The notes: a model not told the origin generated them from the sequence alone. 64,000 bases of DNA from Flectonema sp. DT1601 (GCA_964019425.1 OZ025827.1:186001-250000); one strand, 5' to 3'; shown: positions 9,601-18,160, counted from the stretch's first letter. A program made the numbers and translations.

Positions 9601-10576
9601 CAGCTGCGGATTTCCGAAGTCCGCTAACCCTGCGGTGGACAAAGAAAAGTTCATGTCGTACATTGGAACGTTGCCTCCTGTCGACATGGTAATCAACTGC
9701 GATGGTTCTTACTCTGCTTCCGGCGCGGCCGGTGCGGCTCATATTGCCAAGTCACGTAGCGGCCTTCGATCTGCTTACGCGTCTAGGCTTTATCAAGCTG
9801 ACTGCAGCTACAGGGCTGAACAACATGCTCTGAAGAACGCGGCTAGACATCTGAGAACAGTGTTTAGCAAAGATCCTTCAATGAAATCTGTGAGGATATT
9901 CACGGACTCAAAATCCCTTCTGGATGAACTGCTGGGTGGAAGGTGCAGACAGAGGAATACCGAGTCCCTCAAGATACTAGAATACCTGCGCATGTGTGAA
10001 ATGAAAGTGCATTTGCAATTCATCCCCTCGCACATTGGAATCGAGTTTCACGATGAAGTTGACGCGCTTGCAAAGGAAGCAGCGCACAACAAGAACATCC
10101 GTCCTGTGCTAGTCAAAGGCACTTACTTCTCGCGATCATCACATGTTAAGCGCTGCATCAAGAAGGATCTGCTTAACGTGAGTGGTTACACCTGCTACAA
10201 ACACCTCATCAGAGGCCGTTCCGTTAAATACCCTCCTGGGATGGAAAGAGCCGACGAGATACGGATAGCGAACTTCCGGACAGGATGTCACCCGCTAATT
10301 CAGAACTGGCGCAAGACGATCGACTGCCCATTTTGTGGCGAACCGTCCTCACAGGTTCACCTGCTGCAGGGATGTCAATCTCCCAAACTCGACTCGGCCA
10401 GGTTCAAAATCCTGGGCTTCTCAACACTGACCGGCAAGTGGGATCGCGATCGAGAACTTATTATTGCCAACGAAATTCCTAACCTTGAAGCTCTCTTCAC
10501 TTTGGCGTGGCTTCCATCACTCGCGTTGATCATAAGGTGGATGGAACAGACATCTAACCTTAGACTTTGGAAGTAA
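6667..10576 (+). CDS. LINE-A ORF2: APE endonuclease-reverse transcriptase-RNase H, one frame change
   Basis: The frame continues from the ORF1 stop with no ATG start. The endonuclease shows WNCRS (Asn near residue 47), LQETW, AGDFNAHH and GSDHRPL. The RT shows KAAGPDGVHNEM, SFDFTAAFDRINH, GVPQGSILGPLL and YADD at 8629-8640. About 107 residues (8755-9075), partly PDZ-like, separate the palm from SVKYLGVHID. The first frame ends at 9381; the second (from about 9368, +1) carries RNase H with NCDGS, YRAEQ, FTDSKS and IPSHIG...VDALAKEA, which keeps the D-E-D-D set, and then CPFCGEPSSQVHLLQGC. The frame change lies near ACTGTTGTGG and could be one inserted base or a +1 shift site. All other domains look complete, which indicates a young copy. 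Confidence 0.9.
6751..6774 (+). other. 2A peptide (ribosome-skipping) coding site
   Basis: Codons spell DVERNPGP, preceded by ELLLKAG. This fits the canonical 2A consensus D-V/I-E-x-N-P-G-P exactly. Skipping of the Gly-Pro bond between 6771 and 6772 would release ORF1 plus linker upstream and a replicase starting Pro-Asp-Asp downstream, a few residues before the endonuclease core LLSWNCRS. Confidence 0.93.
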
Positions 10577-10786
10577 TGTAGGTGACACGTAGTCGCCAAT
10601 ATCAATTTGTTATTATTTTTAGTATTTTCATCATTATCAATCATCTCCTGGTTGGGTAACTGCACATCACCTTCGGTGTTGTCGCAGTGTCTCTTCCAAC
10701 ACTCCTGTCTCCTTCTTCTCCTATTCTCCTTATAAATTTCTCTTGAGGGCAGGCCTTCGGGCTTTTTTTTTTTTTTTTTTTTGAGT

Positions 10787-10832
10787 GCATCACGACCCGT
10801 GAGTCTGTGATGCTGATTGCGCTGTTAGGCGC
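10787..10832 (-). other. LINE-B 3'-terminal hairpins
   Basis: GCATCAC (10787-10793) pairs with GTGATGC (10807-10813), and GCGC (10819-10822) pairs with GCGC (10829-10832). They sit within 70 nt of the A-tail. LINE RTs of several clades recognise such 3' stem-loops; that role here is inferred. Confidence 0.55.
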
Positions 10833-11034
10833 GGTTGTTCTTTTTCTTTCTTTCTTTCTTACTTTCTTTGTTTTGGGGGTTGGGGGTGGGAATCCCGTAG
10901 GCTTCGTATCTCCTTTCTTTGTTTTGATAACTTAAAACTAATACTACATAATTAATTGTCCACTTGGACGACTTCAGATGTGTTGCAATGATGCCTTCAA
11001 TGTTGATATTCGAAATGTCGATGTTTTAATAATA

Positions 11035-14000
11035 CTACCGTCCTAATAGTTGTGCCAGTCTGTCTAAGGTTGTGACAAAACCAGTCATCTGCTGTTGATT
11101 CGCAGGTAAGTAGCAGTCCTCCAGTTGGCATGCTTCCTCTCCCTTGTCATTCATCATGTGACTGATGTATTTTTCTCTCAAGGTTTCTATACACCAATGT
11201 TCGCATATAAATAATACATGATGTGCTGTCGCCTTTCCAAGTTTACAGAAAAAGCACAGCTCGTTCAGTCCTTTGATTATCAGAGTTCTGCAATGTCCCA
11301 CTCTAAAGCGTGACATCAGTACTTCCTCTGGTCGTGTTAGAGCTTCGATGTACGGAGGGTGTCTTACCTCTCCCGGTCCGATCCAGTTCTCCCGTTTTCT
11401 CCGCTTGTGAAACGTCATCAATGTTCCCATGTCAAGTTGAGTCGGCAGTTGTTTAATAATAACATCTTCGTGAGGTGGATCTTCCTTCAGGCCTGCAGCG
11501 AATTTCGCCAGTTGGTCCGCTACTTCGTTGTACCGCACGTTTCTGTGTGCCGGTACATACTGCATGTTGACTTGGATTCCCTTCTTCTCCAGTTTCATTG
11601 CCAACTTCCAGATCTTTTTGTTCATTGGGGACCTTTGTTTATATGGCCCTTGTTCCAATGCCTGCATGACTGACATCGAATCAGTCAACAGGTGCGTCGT
11701 TGTTGTTAGAGATTCATGTTCATCCTCCGCCACCTGAACTAAATTTTCCAACGCCAGTTTTACTGCAATCTGCTCGGTCCTATAAGAGGAACCCGCTACT
11801 GGTATTTTATATCCAAGTAGACGCATCTTGCTTTCTTTTACTATGACCACAGCGGCAGCCGAGTCTGTCATGTAAGTCTCGGATTTGTGTCTTATCGACC
11901 CGTCAGTGTAGACTTTCATCTCGTGAGTTGGTAGTTCAGCTTCTCGCTGTTCAGCCTCTTCCTTGTTACTTGAATATGTGAATCTCATCGCACTAGTACT
12001 TTTCCATGGAGGGAGAGTGTAGTGTTCTGGGTTCACTTCCAGGTTGGTAATGCTCCGGTAATTGTCAAGGCCAGGGACACCAGAGACATAGTCTATCCAG
12101 ACATTCCATCCCCATTTTGATTTTTGAAATAATTCTGAACTCCCTGTTCTCGTCAGCTTGCGAGTCGGTAAGAACGGACTTAATTTGAAACGTTCGTAAG
12201 TTCTACACATCTTATACTGGATGTGTTCCTTCAGTCTTGGCGTGTCGGCTTCTTTGTATAGTCTCTGTAGTTTGGTGCTCCGCAGACATCCAGTTACCAG
12301 CCTCACTGCCCTGTTTACCAGTAATTCCAGTTGTTCGAAGCACTCTTTTGTTAACATCCAAGCAAAGCTTTCAACACCATAAAGCACCCTTGCTAACACC
12401 ACCGTCACCAGTATACTAATGAGTGTCCTCTTTCTGCAGCCTATCCTAGTGAGTCTAACCAACAAGCCTAGACCCTTGGAAGCAGCTGTCATCATCTTTT
12501 GAATTTGCGACTTAAAGGTTAACTTCTCGTCGTAATGTACACCCAGATACCGCACGGTATTCGTCTTGTGAACTTTTCGTCCAACCGCATAGGCAAATCC
12601 GTGTAGTCCGGGTCCCACTCTTTGCAGCATCTTATCTATTTCTGCCTTGTTGTGGACTTTCTTCAGTTGTGGGAAGCTGGCACTCATCTTCATTGTTTTC
12701 AGTACCGCCGGTTTATTCGGTAGCTTGACTTTGATCTTATGTTTTGGAACGACGTACAGGTGAGTGATGGCGAATTCCTCTTTTGAAGCTACAGTTGTTG
12801 AGTTATCATCCTTCACAAGGTTACTCATTTGTTCTGCCGTGGCCACCACATATTTAAATGTGTGTTCTTCAGAGTATACTACTACTGGGGACTTGTCATG
12901 TGTTCCACTTGGCCTCACGTGAATGTATTCCGTCTTGCCAGGGTTCTTATTGATTTTGATGTGTGAGTCAAGTGCCCACCTTTCAAATATTTTGACTGCG
13001 TTGTTAACCTTGTTTTCTAAACAGCTGACAGTGCCCGCGGTTATTACTATTCCAACATCATCTGCAAAGACAGTCGGTTCGTACATCTCTAGTTTATCTA
13101 TCAAATCATTTATGAAGATAGAGAATAACTGGGGTCCCAGCACGCTTCCTTGTGGCACCCCTACTCGAATGTTCCGGAATGCTCCCTTCACTCCATTCAC
13201 CCTTGTTGAAATCTTCCTGCTAGTCAAGTAGTTTTGAACCCACCGTAGATATTTCGTTGGTAGTCCTATTTTGGACATCTTATTTAGAAGAGTTACCGGT
13301 TGAACTGCATCGAAGGCTTTTTGTAGGTCGAAGGTGATTAATATCGCTTCTTCTCCCATTGCCTTGGCACTTTTGAGTTTGTCTGTAACTATACAGAGAT
13401 TTTCAATGGAATCCCGTCCTCGTTTGTAGGCTGCTTGCCTCGGATTCATTCTGTCTTTCAACAGGTGGTGCATCCGTTCTACGACCATTCTTTCAAAGAG
13501 TTTCGAGACGGTCGAGGTTAGTGCTATCGGTCTGTACGATAAGACTTGTTTCTTGTCTTTATCAGGTTTCAGTATGGGTATTACCATTCCACTTTTCCAG
13601 CACCTGGGTACTGCTGATCGTTGCCATGAGAGGTTGAATAGTCTTAGTAGTTGCTCGAGGAAAGCTTTTGGAAGTTGTTTTAACATCGAGTTCCAGATGT
13701 GGTCAGGTCCAGGTGCCTTCTTCTCCTTTGTTTTTGAAATTTGTCGTTCCAGTTCAGGCATTCCAAATTCCACCGAGTTGTCATCAGGTATTCCTTGTAA
13801 GGTTGGTTCACCGTCTTCGAATTTGAATTGGTCTGCGTATGTTTTGGTGAAGACATCTGCCATCTCCCGCGGGTCGGTTAATTCCTTCTCACCGTCGACA
13901 ATCTTAGTAATTGAATGGTCCATCATTCTACCTTCCAGTTGTTTAACTTTTCTAAAGGCCCATCGGTAGTCCATTCCAGTCATGTCGCACTCAATGATCT

Positions 14001-14952
14001 TCTGTTTGATCATATTGATACCTCTTTCAATTGCTTCTGAGTCTGTCTTATCAGGGTCAGTCTCTGCCATTAAATCTTCCAATTCTGAATCCCTCACAGC
14101 GAAGGTACTACTTGACTTCTTGTTGTAGCCTGGGATGGCCCTTCTCGCTGCTCTCAGAATCTCGTTGTTGATCCTATTAGCAAGTTTCTGCACATTCTTA
14201 ATTCTTTCTAATTTGGGCGCTGCCCTTTCCAACAATATTTTATAATAATTCCAATCGGCACAATGCCACTTCCATTTCCATGTTCCAGAACTCTCTTTTG
14301 AATATTCATCTGTTTTGATATCTTCGATTGTCAGTTTGAGCGGCAGGTGATCGCTGCCCCATCCCTTCATGAGTTCGATTTGTGCATCCAAAGAAATATC
14401 TAATGCAATTACATCCGGAGAGGCTGAGCTCTGTGGTCTTGTGTGTTGTTGAGGTTTGTTTAGAATTTGAATTGCTGCTTCTAGTGACCAATCGTAGAAG
14501 CTGTTACCAGTAATGTTCGTATTTCCATTTGACCAAGTTGAATGGTGTCCATTGATGTCACCCGCAATCAATGTGCCGGGCTCTGTTTTAAACTTCCATG
14601 TTGTTGCCTTGATTTCAGGCGGGTGGTAAACATTGTGAATTGTCAATGGCGGATTAGATTGAAGTACTACTGTTAATATCTCAGTTTGGTCATGTGAGAT
14701 GTCGGGGTGTTTTAATATTATCTTATTTAAATCATTTCTGACCAGAGTGACGAGTCCTCGATGACCTGACTTGATGGTGCTATCTCGCCTGTGGATTGCA
14801 TACCCTTCAATAGCGAAGTGTTTTTCTTTAGATAACCACGTTTCCTGCAGTAGTACTACTTCAGGCTTTTCTTCTTTCAGTGCCCAGTTCAATCGAAAGT
14901 AATTTTCTGGTTTCAGAACTGAGCGTATGTTATTTGACCAGATCACAATCAT
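11035..14952 (-). CDS. LINE-B ORF2: APE endonuclease-reverse transcriptase-RNase H
   Basis: 1305 residues from the ATG at 14952, which overlaps the ORF1 stop as ATGA. The endonuclease (residues ~1-220) shows WSNNIRS, LLQETW, AGDINGHHSTW and GSDHLPL. The RT (about 400-900) shows KKAPGPDHIWN, TFDLQKAFDAV, GVPQGSVLGPQL and FADDVGIVI. About 127 residues (12930-12550) separate KTEYI from VRYLGVHYDEKLTF, a large insertion at the same place as in LINE-A. RNase H shows VYTDGSI, YRTEQIAV, LLTDSMS and VPAHRN...VADQLAK, so the four acidic residues are kept. The C-terminus has CFFCKLGKATAHHVLFIC, a C-C-H-C knuckle. No break was seen; the protein should be functional. Confidence 0.95.
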   Translation of the reverse strand: MIVIWSNNIRSVLKPENYFRLNWALKEEKPEVVLLQETWLSKEKHFAIEGYAIHRRDSTIKSGHRGLVTLVRNDLNKIILKHPDISHDQTEILTVVLQSNPPLTIHNVYHPPEIKATTWKFKTEPGTLIAGDINGHHSTWSNGNTNITGNSFYDWSLEAAIQILNKPQQHTRPQSSASPDVIALDISLDAQIELMKGWGSDHLPLKLTIEDIKTDEYSKESSGTWKWKWHCADWNYYKILLERAAPKLERIKNVQKLANRINNEILRAARRAIPGYNKKSSSTFAVRDSELEDLMAETDPDKTDSEAIERGINMIKQKIIECDMTGMDYRWAFRKVKQLEGRMMDHSITKIVDGEKELTDPREMADVFTKTYADQFKFEDGEPTLQGIPDDNSVEFGMPELERQISKTKEKKAPGPDHIWNSMLKQLPKAFLEQLLRLFNLSWQRSAVPRCWKSGMVIPILKPDKDKKQVLSYRPIALTSTVSKLFERMVVERMHHLLKDRMNPRQAAYKRGRDSIENLCIVTDKLKSAKAMGEEAILITFDLQKAFDAVQPVTLLNKMSKIGLPTKYLRWVQNYLTSRKISTRVNGVKGAFRNIRVGVPQGSVLGPQLFSIFINDLIDKLEMYEPTVFADDVGIVITAGTVSCLENKVNNAVKIFERWALDSHIKINKNPGKTEYIHVRPSGTHDKSPVVVYSEEHTFKYVVATAEQMSNLVKDDNSTTVASKEEFAITHLYVVPKHKIKVKLPNKPAVLKTMKMSASFPQLKKVHNKAEIDKMLQRVGPGLHGFAYAVGRKVHKTNTVRYLGVHYDEKLTFKSQIQKMMTAASKGLGLLVRLTRIGCRKRTLISILVTVVLARVLYGVESFAWMLTKECFEQLELLVNRAVRLVTGCLRSTKLQRLYKEADTPRLKEHIQYKMCRTYERFKLSPFLPTRKLTRTGSSELFQKSKWGWNVWIDYVSGVPGLDNYRSITNLEVNPEHYTLPPWKSTSAMRFTYSSNKEEAEQREAELPTHEMKVYTDGSIRHKSETYMTDSAAAVVIVKESKMRLLGYKIPVAGSSYRTEQIAVKLALENLVQVAEDEHESLTTTTHLLTDSMSVMQALEQGPYKQRSPMNKKIWKLAMKLEKKGIQVNMQYVPAHRNVRYNEVADQLAKFAAGLKEDPPHEDVIIKQLPTQLDMGTLMTFHKRRKRENWIGPGEVRHPPYIEALTRPEEVLMSRFRVGHCRTLIIKGLNELCFFCKLGKATAHHVLFICEHWCIETLREKYISHMMNDKGEEACQLEDCYLPANQQQMTGFVTTLDRLAQLLGR
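14949..14952 (-). promoter_or_regulatory. ATGA stop/start overlap between LINE-B ORF1 and ORF2
   Basis: The ORF1 stop TGA and the ORF2 start ATG share two bases. Termination-reinitiation at such overlaps is known in other LINEs (for example the UAAUG of SART1). Its use here is inferred from the geometry. Confidence 0.8.
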
Positions 14953-16808
14953 GATTGGCCAGTGTTGTTCCTATTGGTCGCACTTGTAGTAATCTTGTTC
15001 ATACCAAGATTGTTCTCAATCCTCTTGACAGCTTCTATCAACGAAGTGATGGCTGTCGCCATGTTGTTGTTGGCTGCTTCGTTCTTTTTCGTAGTTTGCA
15101 CCAGGGTTTCTACAATCCCGGTTATCTGTGCCATGCCTTCATCAAGTCGAACTTGCATGTCCTTCACTTCTTTCTGGAGACGTTCGATAGTCTCGTTCGT
15201 TTTCTCTCTCAGGCTGTTGACGTTGTTTTCTACAACCTGAACTTCGGCCGTTGGTTTCTTCGTTGTCGGGAGTGACCTCTTGACCGCTGCTGCGTACGAT
15301 GTTCTAGCCTCACGGTACTTAACTACAACAGGTTTCGCTGTTTCCTTCGCCTTCACTTCTGTTTCTAACTTTTCAATGAGGATGACAATATCACCACACT
15401 GTACAAACCTTGATTCTGGTTTCTTGTCCAGTGCGATGATAAAGTCACCTCTGTCCATCCTTATAAACTTTGACTTCAGTCCTATCTCCAATAGGATATT
15501 CCGAAGTCTGTTTCCCCAGCTGTAAGGTGCTCCACTGAGACGGTGGAGCCCTTCGCCAAACACTGTGGATGCATATTTACCAGCACCCTTTCTTACTTTA
15601 TCAACATCCTTTTGATAAACCACCCTCAATCCAATCTTGCCATGAATGATGGTGAGTCCATGGCAGAGGTCATGTTGGGCTTTAAGTATGCCAACTGCCT
15701 CTTCGTTCGTTGTCTTGCGGTCCAGCCACACTGTGGTGTACTGAGTGGGTGTCTGTCCCGCCACTGATTTGATCCGGAAATAAACATTTCCTATTCCGGA
15801 GTTTCTTAATAATGCAACAGCTGCATCCACGTCGTTTGGGAGAACAGTGAGTTCTACGTAGTCTTTGCCAACGTATCTGTAGGAGCGTTGATCGACTCTT
15901 CCGTGTTGTGCCACAACAGCTTTGACAATTGCTGTTACAGCTGCCGGGTTTTGGACCTGTGACTTGGTCAACTCTTTAGTTGTTATCCACGCAATTAATT
16001 CGTGGGTCACCGGTGCGTTGATCTTCTTAGCTATTGTTAGAGTTGGGCGGTGGATCGTGCCAGACAAAGCAACGAACCACCAGCTTCTTATTCTTAATTG
16101 TCCATCAAACTGGACCGGCGTTTGTATCTGACTGCAGTCAGTTGCGTGTTGTAGGGCACGTTTTGGAGGTGGTCGTGTGAACACCATCGTCAGTTGCTTC
16201 GTTTTGCTGGCCTTTTCGAAGTAGTCTTCGTCCAGGCTTCTTGCTTGTTGAGATAATGCAAGTATAATGCCGTTGGTCTTGCTGTTGAGGGTCTCAGTTG
16301 GCTGGAGTATTTTGCATTTAAAATGCTCCTTGTTGAGTTTCGGTGGTGGCCCATCCATAATCACCGTTGATCTTCTTTGTGCCTCTTTGATTTGAGGGCT
16401 TGATTGGGGTGCCTCATTTGACGGAGGGCTTTGTTTCGTTTTTAATACACTTCCTTGTGCCTCTATGTTTTGAGGGCTTATTTGAATTGCCTCTTTGTTT
16501 TGAGGGCTTGTCTTAGTTTGAGTTGCCTCCTTGTTTTGAGGGCTTGCTTGAAATACTGCTGGAGGTCCTACTGCGGTCACCTCTACTGCAATTCCTTCCG
16601 GTACTTCTGGAGAGTCCATCTCCATTTCTTCCTCTGATACTTCTGGTGATTCTCCCATCACCACGTCCTCGTCTTCTTGTTGGGTCTCTTCTTCTTCCCG
16701 GATCTCATTTCTGGCTTGTTCCCTCATCTTCTTCGCCTCTTTCCTTTCTCTTTCTCTCCTTTCTGCAGCCCTTCTATCTTGCGGACGCATTGCTTTCTTT
16801 CCAGCCAT
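14949..16808 (-). CDS. LINE-B ORF1 protein with SPQNKEA repeats and coiled coil
   Basis: 619 residues from the ATG at 16808. The N-terminal ~40 residues are very basic and helical (RRAAERRERERKEAKKMR), followed by an acidic stretch (EEEETQQEDEDVV). Residues ~90-145 hold about five imperfect copies of SPQNKEA (SPQNKEA, SPQNKEA, SPQNIEA, SPPSNEA, SPQIKEA), each with its own linker. A ~350-residue central part follows, then a basic region (YAAAVKRSLPTTKKP) and a heptad-like coiled coil (LREKTNETIERLQKEVKDMQ) that probably mediates multimerisation. No zinc knuckle was seen. The last codons overlap ORF2 (ATGA), which suggests reinitiation coupling. Confidence 0.93.
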   Translation of the reverse strand: MAGKKAMRPQDRRAAERRERERKEAKKMREQARNEIREEEETQQEDEDVVMGESPEVSEEEMEMDSPEVPEGIAVEVTAVGPPAVFQASPQNKEATQTKTSPQNKEAIQISPQNIEAQGSVLKTKQSPPSNEAPQSSPQIKEAQRRSTVIMDGPPPKLNKEHFKCKILQPTETLNSKTNGIILALSQQARSLDEDYFEKASKTKQLTMVFTRPPPKRALQHATDCSQIQTPVQFDGQLRIRSWWFVALSGTIHRPTLTIAKKINAPVTHELIAWITTKELTKSQVQNPAAVTAIVKAVVAQHGRVDQRSYRYVGKDYVELTVLPNDVDAAVALLRNSGIGNVYFRIKSVAGQTPTQYTTVWLDRKTTNEEAVGILKAQHDLCHGLTIIHGKIGLRVVYQKDVDKVRKGAGKYASTVFGEGLHRLSGAPYSWGNRLRNILLEIGLKSKFIRMDRGDFIIALDKKPESRFVQCGDIVILIEKLETEVKAKETAKPVVVKYREARTSYAAAVKRSLPTTKKPTAEVQVVENNVNSLREKTNETIERLQKEVKDMQVRLDEGMAQITGIVETLVQTTKKNEAANNNMATAITSLIEAVKRIENNLGMNKITTSATNRNNTGQS

Positions 16809-16823
16809 TTTAATTTTTTTTTG

Positions 16824-16826
<3 letters not shown>

Positions 16827-16914
<88 letters not shown>
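16827..16914 (-). repeat. 88-nt homopolymer (poly-A on the LINE-B sense strand)
   Basis: An unbroken run of 88 T on the + strand, 18 bp upstream of the LINE-B ORF1 ATG. It is the longest homopolymer in the window. It may be a poly(A) leader of LINE-B or the tail of an earlier tandem copy. Length may be inexact because homopolymers are error-prone. Confidence 0.85.
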
Positions 16915-17557
16915 CGGGAAGATAAAATGGAAACTACTTTCTTTGTCCTTTCTCATTTTACAGCAAATTTGTAAAATCTTTCTACTGACTCTGATCGTTG
17001 TCTCGACATACAGCGACAGGGAAAACCCGCGAGCTGGGGACGACAGTCTTCTTTAGCATTTAAGCATTTTTCGACTTGAAAAGACATGACCCTTCAATTT
17101 AATGAGTTCTCATGTTTCTGGGTTTGGGATGGGGAATGTGCACTTCTTTTTTTTGAGGGAGGTGAGAGGCAAGTATGGCAGGAGAGCAAACCCTCGGAAC
17201 CAGCGATCCTTATGTTACATGAGTGTGCGCTAAAAAGATAAACTGCAACACAAGTTTTGGGCCGGTTTTCTAGGTCCTACCATATCTGTCGCCGAAGCGA
17301 AGAAAAGAAAAAGGAAAAAAAAAAAAACAATATTTGTGGTTGTGTTTGCGCTGATGGTTGCACTCCCACTTCCAGCGTGTTTTTTCTTTCTTCTTACATT
17401 TACATACAGTTTACATACAACTCTGTCTTCCTTTTCACTCTTCTTTTTTTTTTTTTTTTTCATTTTTCTTTTAACATGTTTGCTTCTTTACATTTTTTAC
17501 AAGTTCACTTCTTTACATTTAATTTTTTCCGTTCATTCACTTTCCGTTTCATGCTTC
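16915..17557. other. No recognisable gene
   Basis: It may begin with the right target flank of LINE-B (CGGGAAGATAAAATGG). The pyrimidine-rich stretches at 17290-17540 give only low-complexity open frames. Confidence 0.4.
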
Positions 17558-17917
17558 TCACATGGCATCGTTTTTCGATCGCGATCCCCGTGATTTCCTT
17601 TTCCTCTTCTCTTTCCCACGCCGCGATCTCTCCAACAATCCGCAGCATTCAGCGTAGTCACACTTCACGCACATGACTACCCGCGTTCCCTTCGCGATCC
17701 GCTCTCCACACCTATCACACCATCCCTTCGTCGGGTGTTTCACCGGATTCTTGATCGCTGCTTGCGGTATCTCCTTTCCGCACCCACACATCCCTACTGG
17801 GGGGCGGTCTTCTTGTGTCGGTGGGGAGCAGATCGAGCTCGAGTCTGACGTCATCTTGTCTGAGTCATGGTCCATGGTAGGCTCCGTGGTGGTTTCAGGC
17901 ACAATATTTTTTTTCAT
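17558..17917 (-). CDS. Small basic protein with ZZ/DC1-like zinc finger
   Basis: 119 residues from the ATG at 17917 (a second Met at 17875 is possible). The N-terminal half is acidic and Ser/Thr-rich (MDHDSDKMTSDSSSIC). The C-terminal half has ordered cysteines: CGCGKEI, then GWCDRCGERIAKGTRVVMC, then VKCDYAECCG. This spacing resembles ZZ or DC1-like treble-clef fingers (CDxC...GTR...C..CDY..C). The last 25 residues are strongly basic (RSRRGKEKRKRKSRGSR), possibly nuclear. G+C is higher than in the host genes to the right. The region around the start codon is partly duplicated upstream (18011-18046). Partner and role are unknown; it is the least certain of the host genes apart from the + strand ORF at 53742. 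Confidence 0.55.
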   Translation of the reverse strand: MKKNIVPETTTEPTMDHDSDKMTSDSSSICSPPTQEDRPPVGMCGCGKEIPQAAIKNPVKHPTKGWCDRCGERIAKGTRVVMCVKCDYAECCGLLERSRRGKEKRKRKSRGSRSKNDAM

Positions 17918-18052
17918 TACTACCTGAAAATGTCTCTTCTTTTTCTACAGTTTTTTTTATTTTTTTTATTTATAAATAAAATACAGCAACGGTATTTTTT
18001 TTTTTTTTTTCATTACTACCTGAAACTGTCTCTTCTTTTTCTACAGCAACGG
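17915..18052 (+). repeat. 36-bp direct repeat, 96 bp apart
   Basis: 17915-17950 and 18011-18046 are the same 36 bp (starting CATTACTACCTGAAA, ending TTCTTTTTCTACAG) with one mismatch. CAGCAACGG also occurs twice (17984 and 18044). The left copy includes the start codon of the zinc-finger ORF, so a local duplication spans its 5' end. Confidence 0.85.
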
Positions 18053-18087
18053 GCTGACGCAAAACACGCGTACATTACAGGTATAAG

Positions 18088-18159
18088 GCCCACCTAGCTC
18101 AGTGGTAGAGCGTTGGACCTTTAATCCAATGGTCGTGGGTTCGATCCCCACGGTGGGTG
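18088..18159 (+). tRNA. tRNA-Lys (anticodon UUU)
   Basis: A full 72-nt cloverleaf. Acceptor GCCCACC/GGTGGGT (first pair G-U); D arm GCTC/GAGC; anticodon arm TTGGA/TCCAA with loop CCTTTAA, so TTT is at 34-36; variable TGGTC; T arm GTGGG/CCCAC with loop TTCGATC; discriminator G. There is no intron, and CCA is not encoded. The A box (TAGCTCAGTGG) and B box (GGTTCGATCCC) are intact. Position 33 is C instead of the near-universal U. It lies about 170 bp from the zinc-finger gene, on the opposite strand. Confidence 0.93.
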
Positions 18160-18160
18160 C

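Larger units (their letters stand above)
4930..10762 (+). mobile_element. LINE-A: nearly intact non-LTR retrotransposon (APE-RT-RNase H) with 2A peptide
   Basis: The order is 5' leader, ORF1 (5047-6666), stop-codon junction, 2A peptide, then APE endonuclease, reverse transcriptase, RNase H and a CCHC-like knuckle (6667-10576), and a ~185-bp 3' UTR. APE plus RT plus RNase H places it in the I/Ingi/R1-like assemblage; a 2A peptide in front of the endonuclease recalls trypanosome L1Tc/ingi elements. The 3' UTR contains two short hairpins with TTCG loops (CACC-TTCG-GTG near 10670 and GCC-TTCG-GGC near 10755). It has no A-tail of its own; it stops against the oligo(T) that is the tail of LINE-B. 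A single +1 frame change near 9370 is the only visible lesion. The exact 5' end is uncertain. Confidence 0.85.
10763..16914 (-). mobile_element. LINE-B: apparently intact non-LTR retrotransposon (APE-RT-RNase H)
   Basis: On the - strand the order is an 88-nt A-tract (16914-16827), ORF1 (16808-14949), ORF2 (14952-11035), a ~250-bp 3' UTR and a 20-nt A-tail (10782-10763). Both ORFs are uninterrupted, so the copy looks recent and possibly active. The 3' UTR has hairpins right next to the tail (10787-10813 and 10819-10832). The copy is tail to tail with LINE-A. TTCGGG occurs at both outer junctions (ending at 10761 on the left; at 16913-16918 on the right), a possible short target-site duplication that would place LINE-B inside the 3' region of LINE-A. 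It is related to LINE-A in domain order but only distantly in sequence. Confidence 0.9.

Noticed and set aside
10751-10782. Rho-independent-type terminator (GGCCTTCGGGC followed by T20)
   Set aside because: The sequence looks like one, but the context is eukaryotic and the T run is better explained as the A-tail of LINE-B on the other strand.
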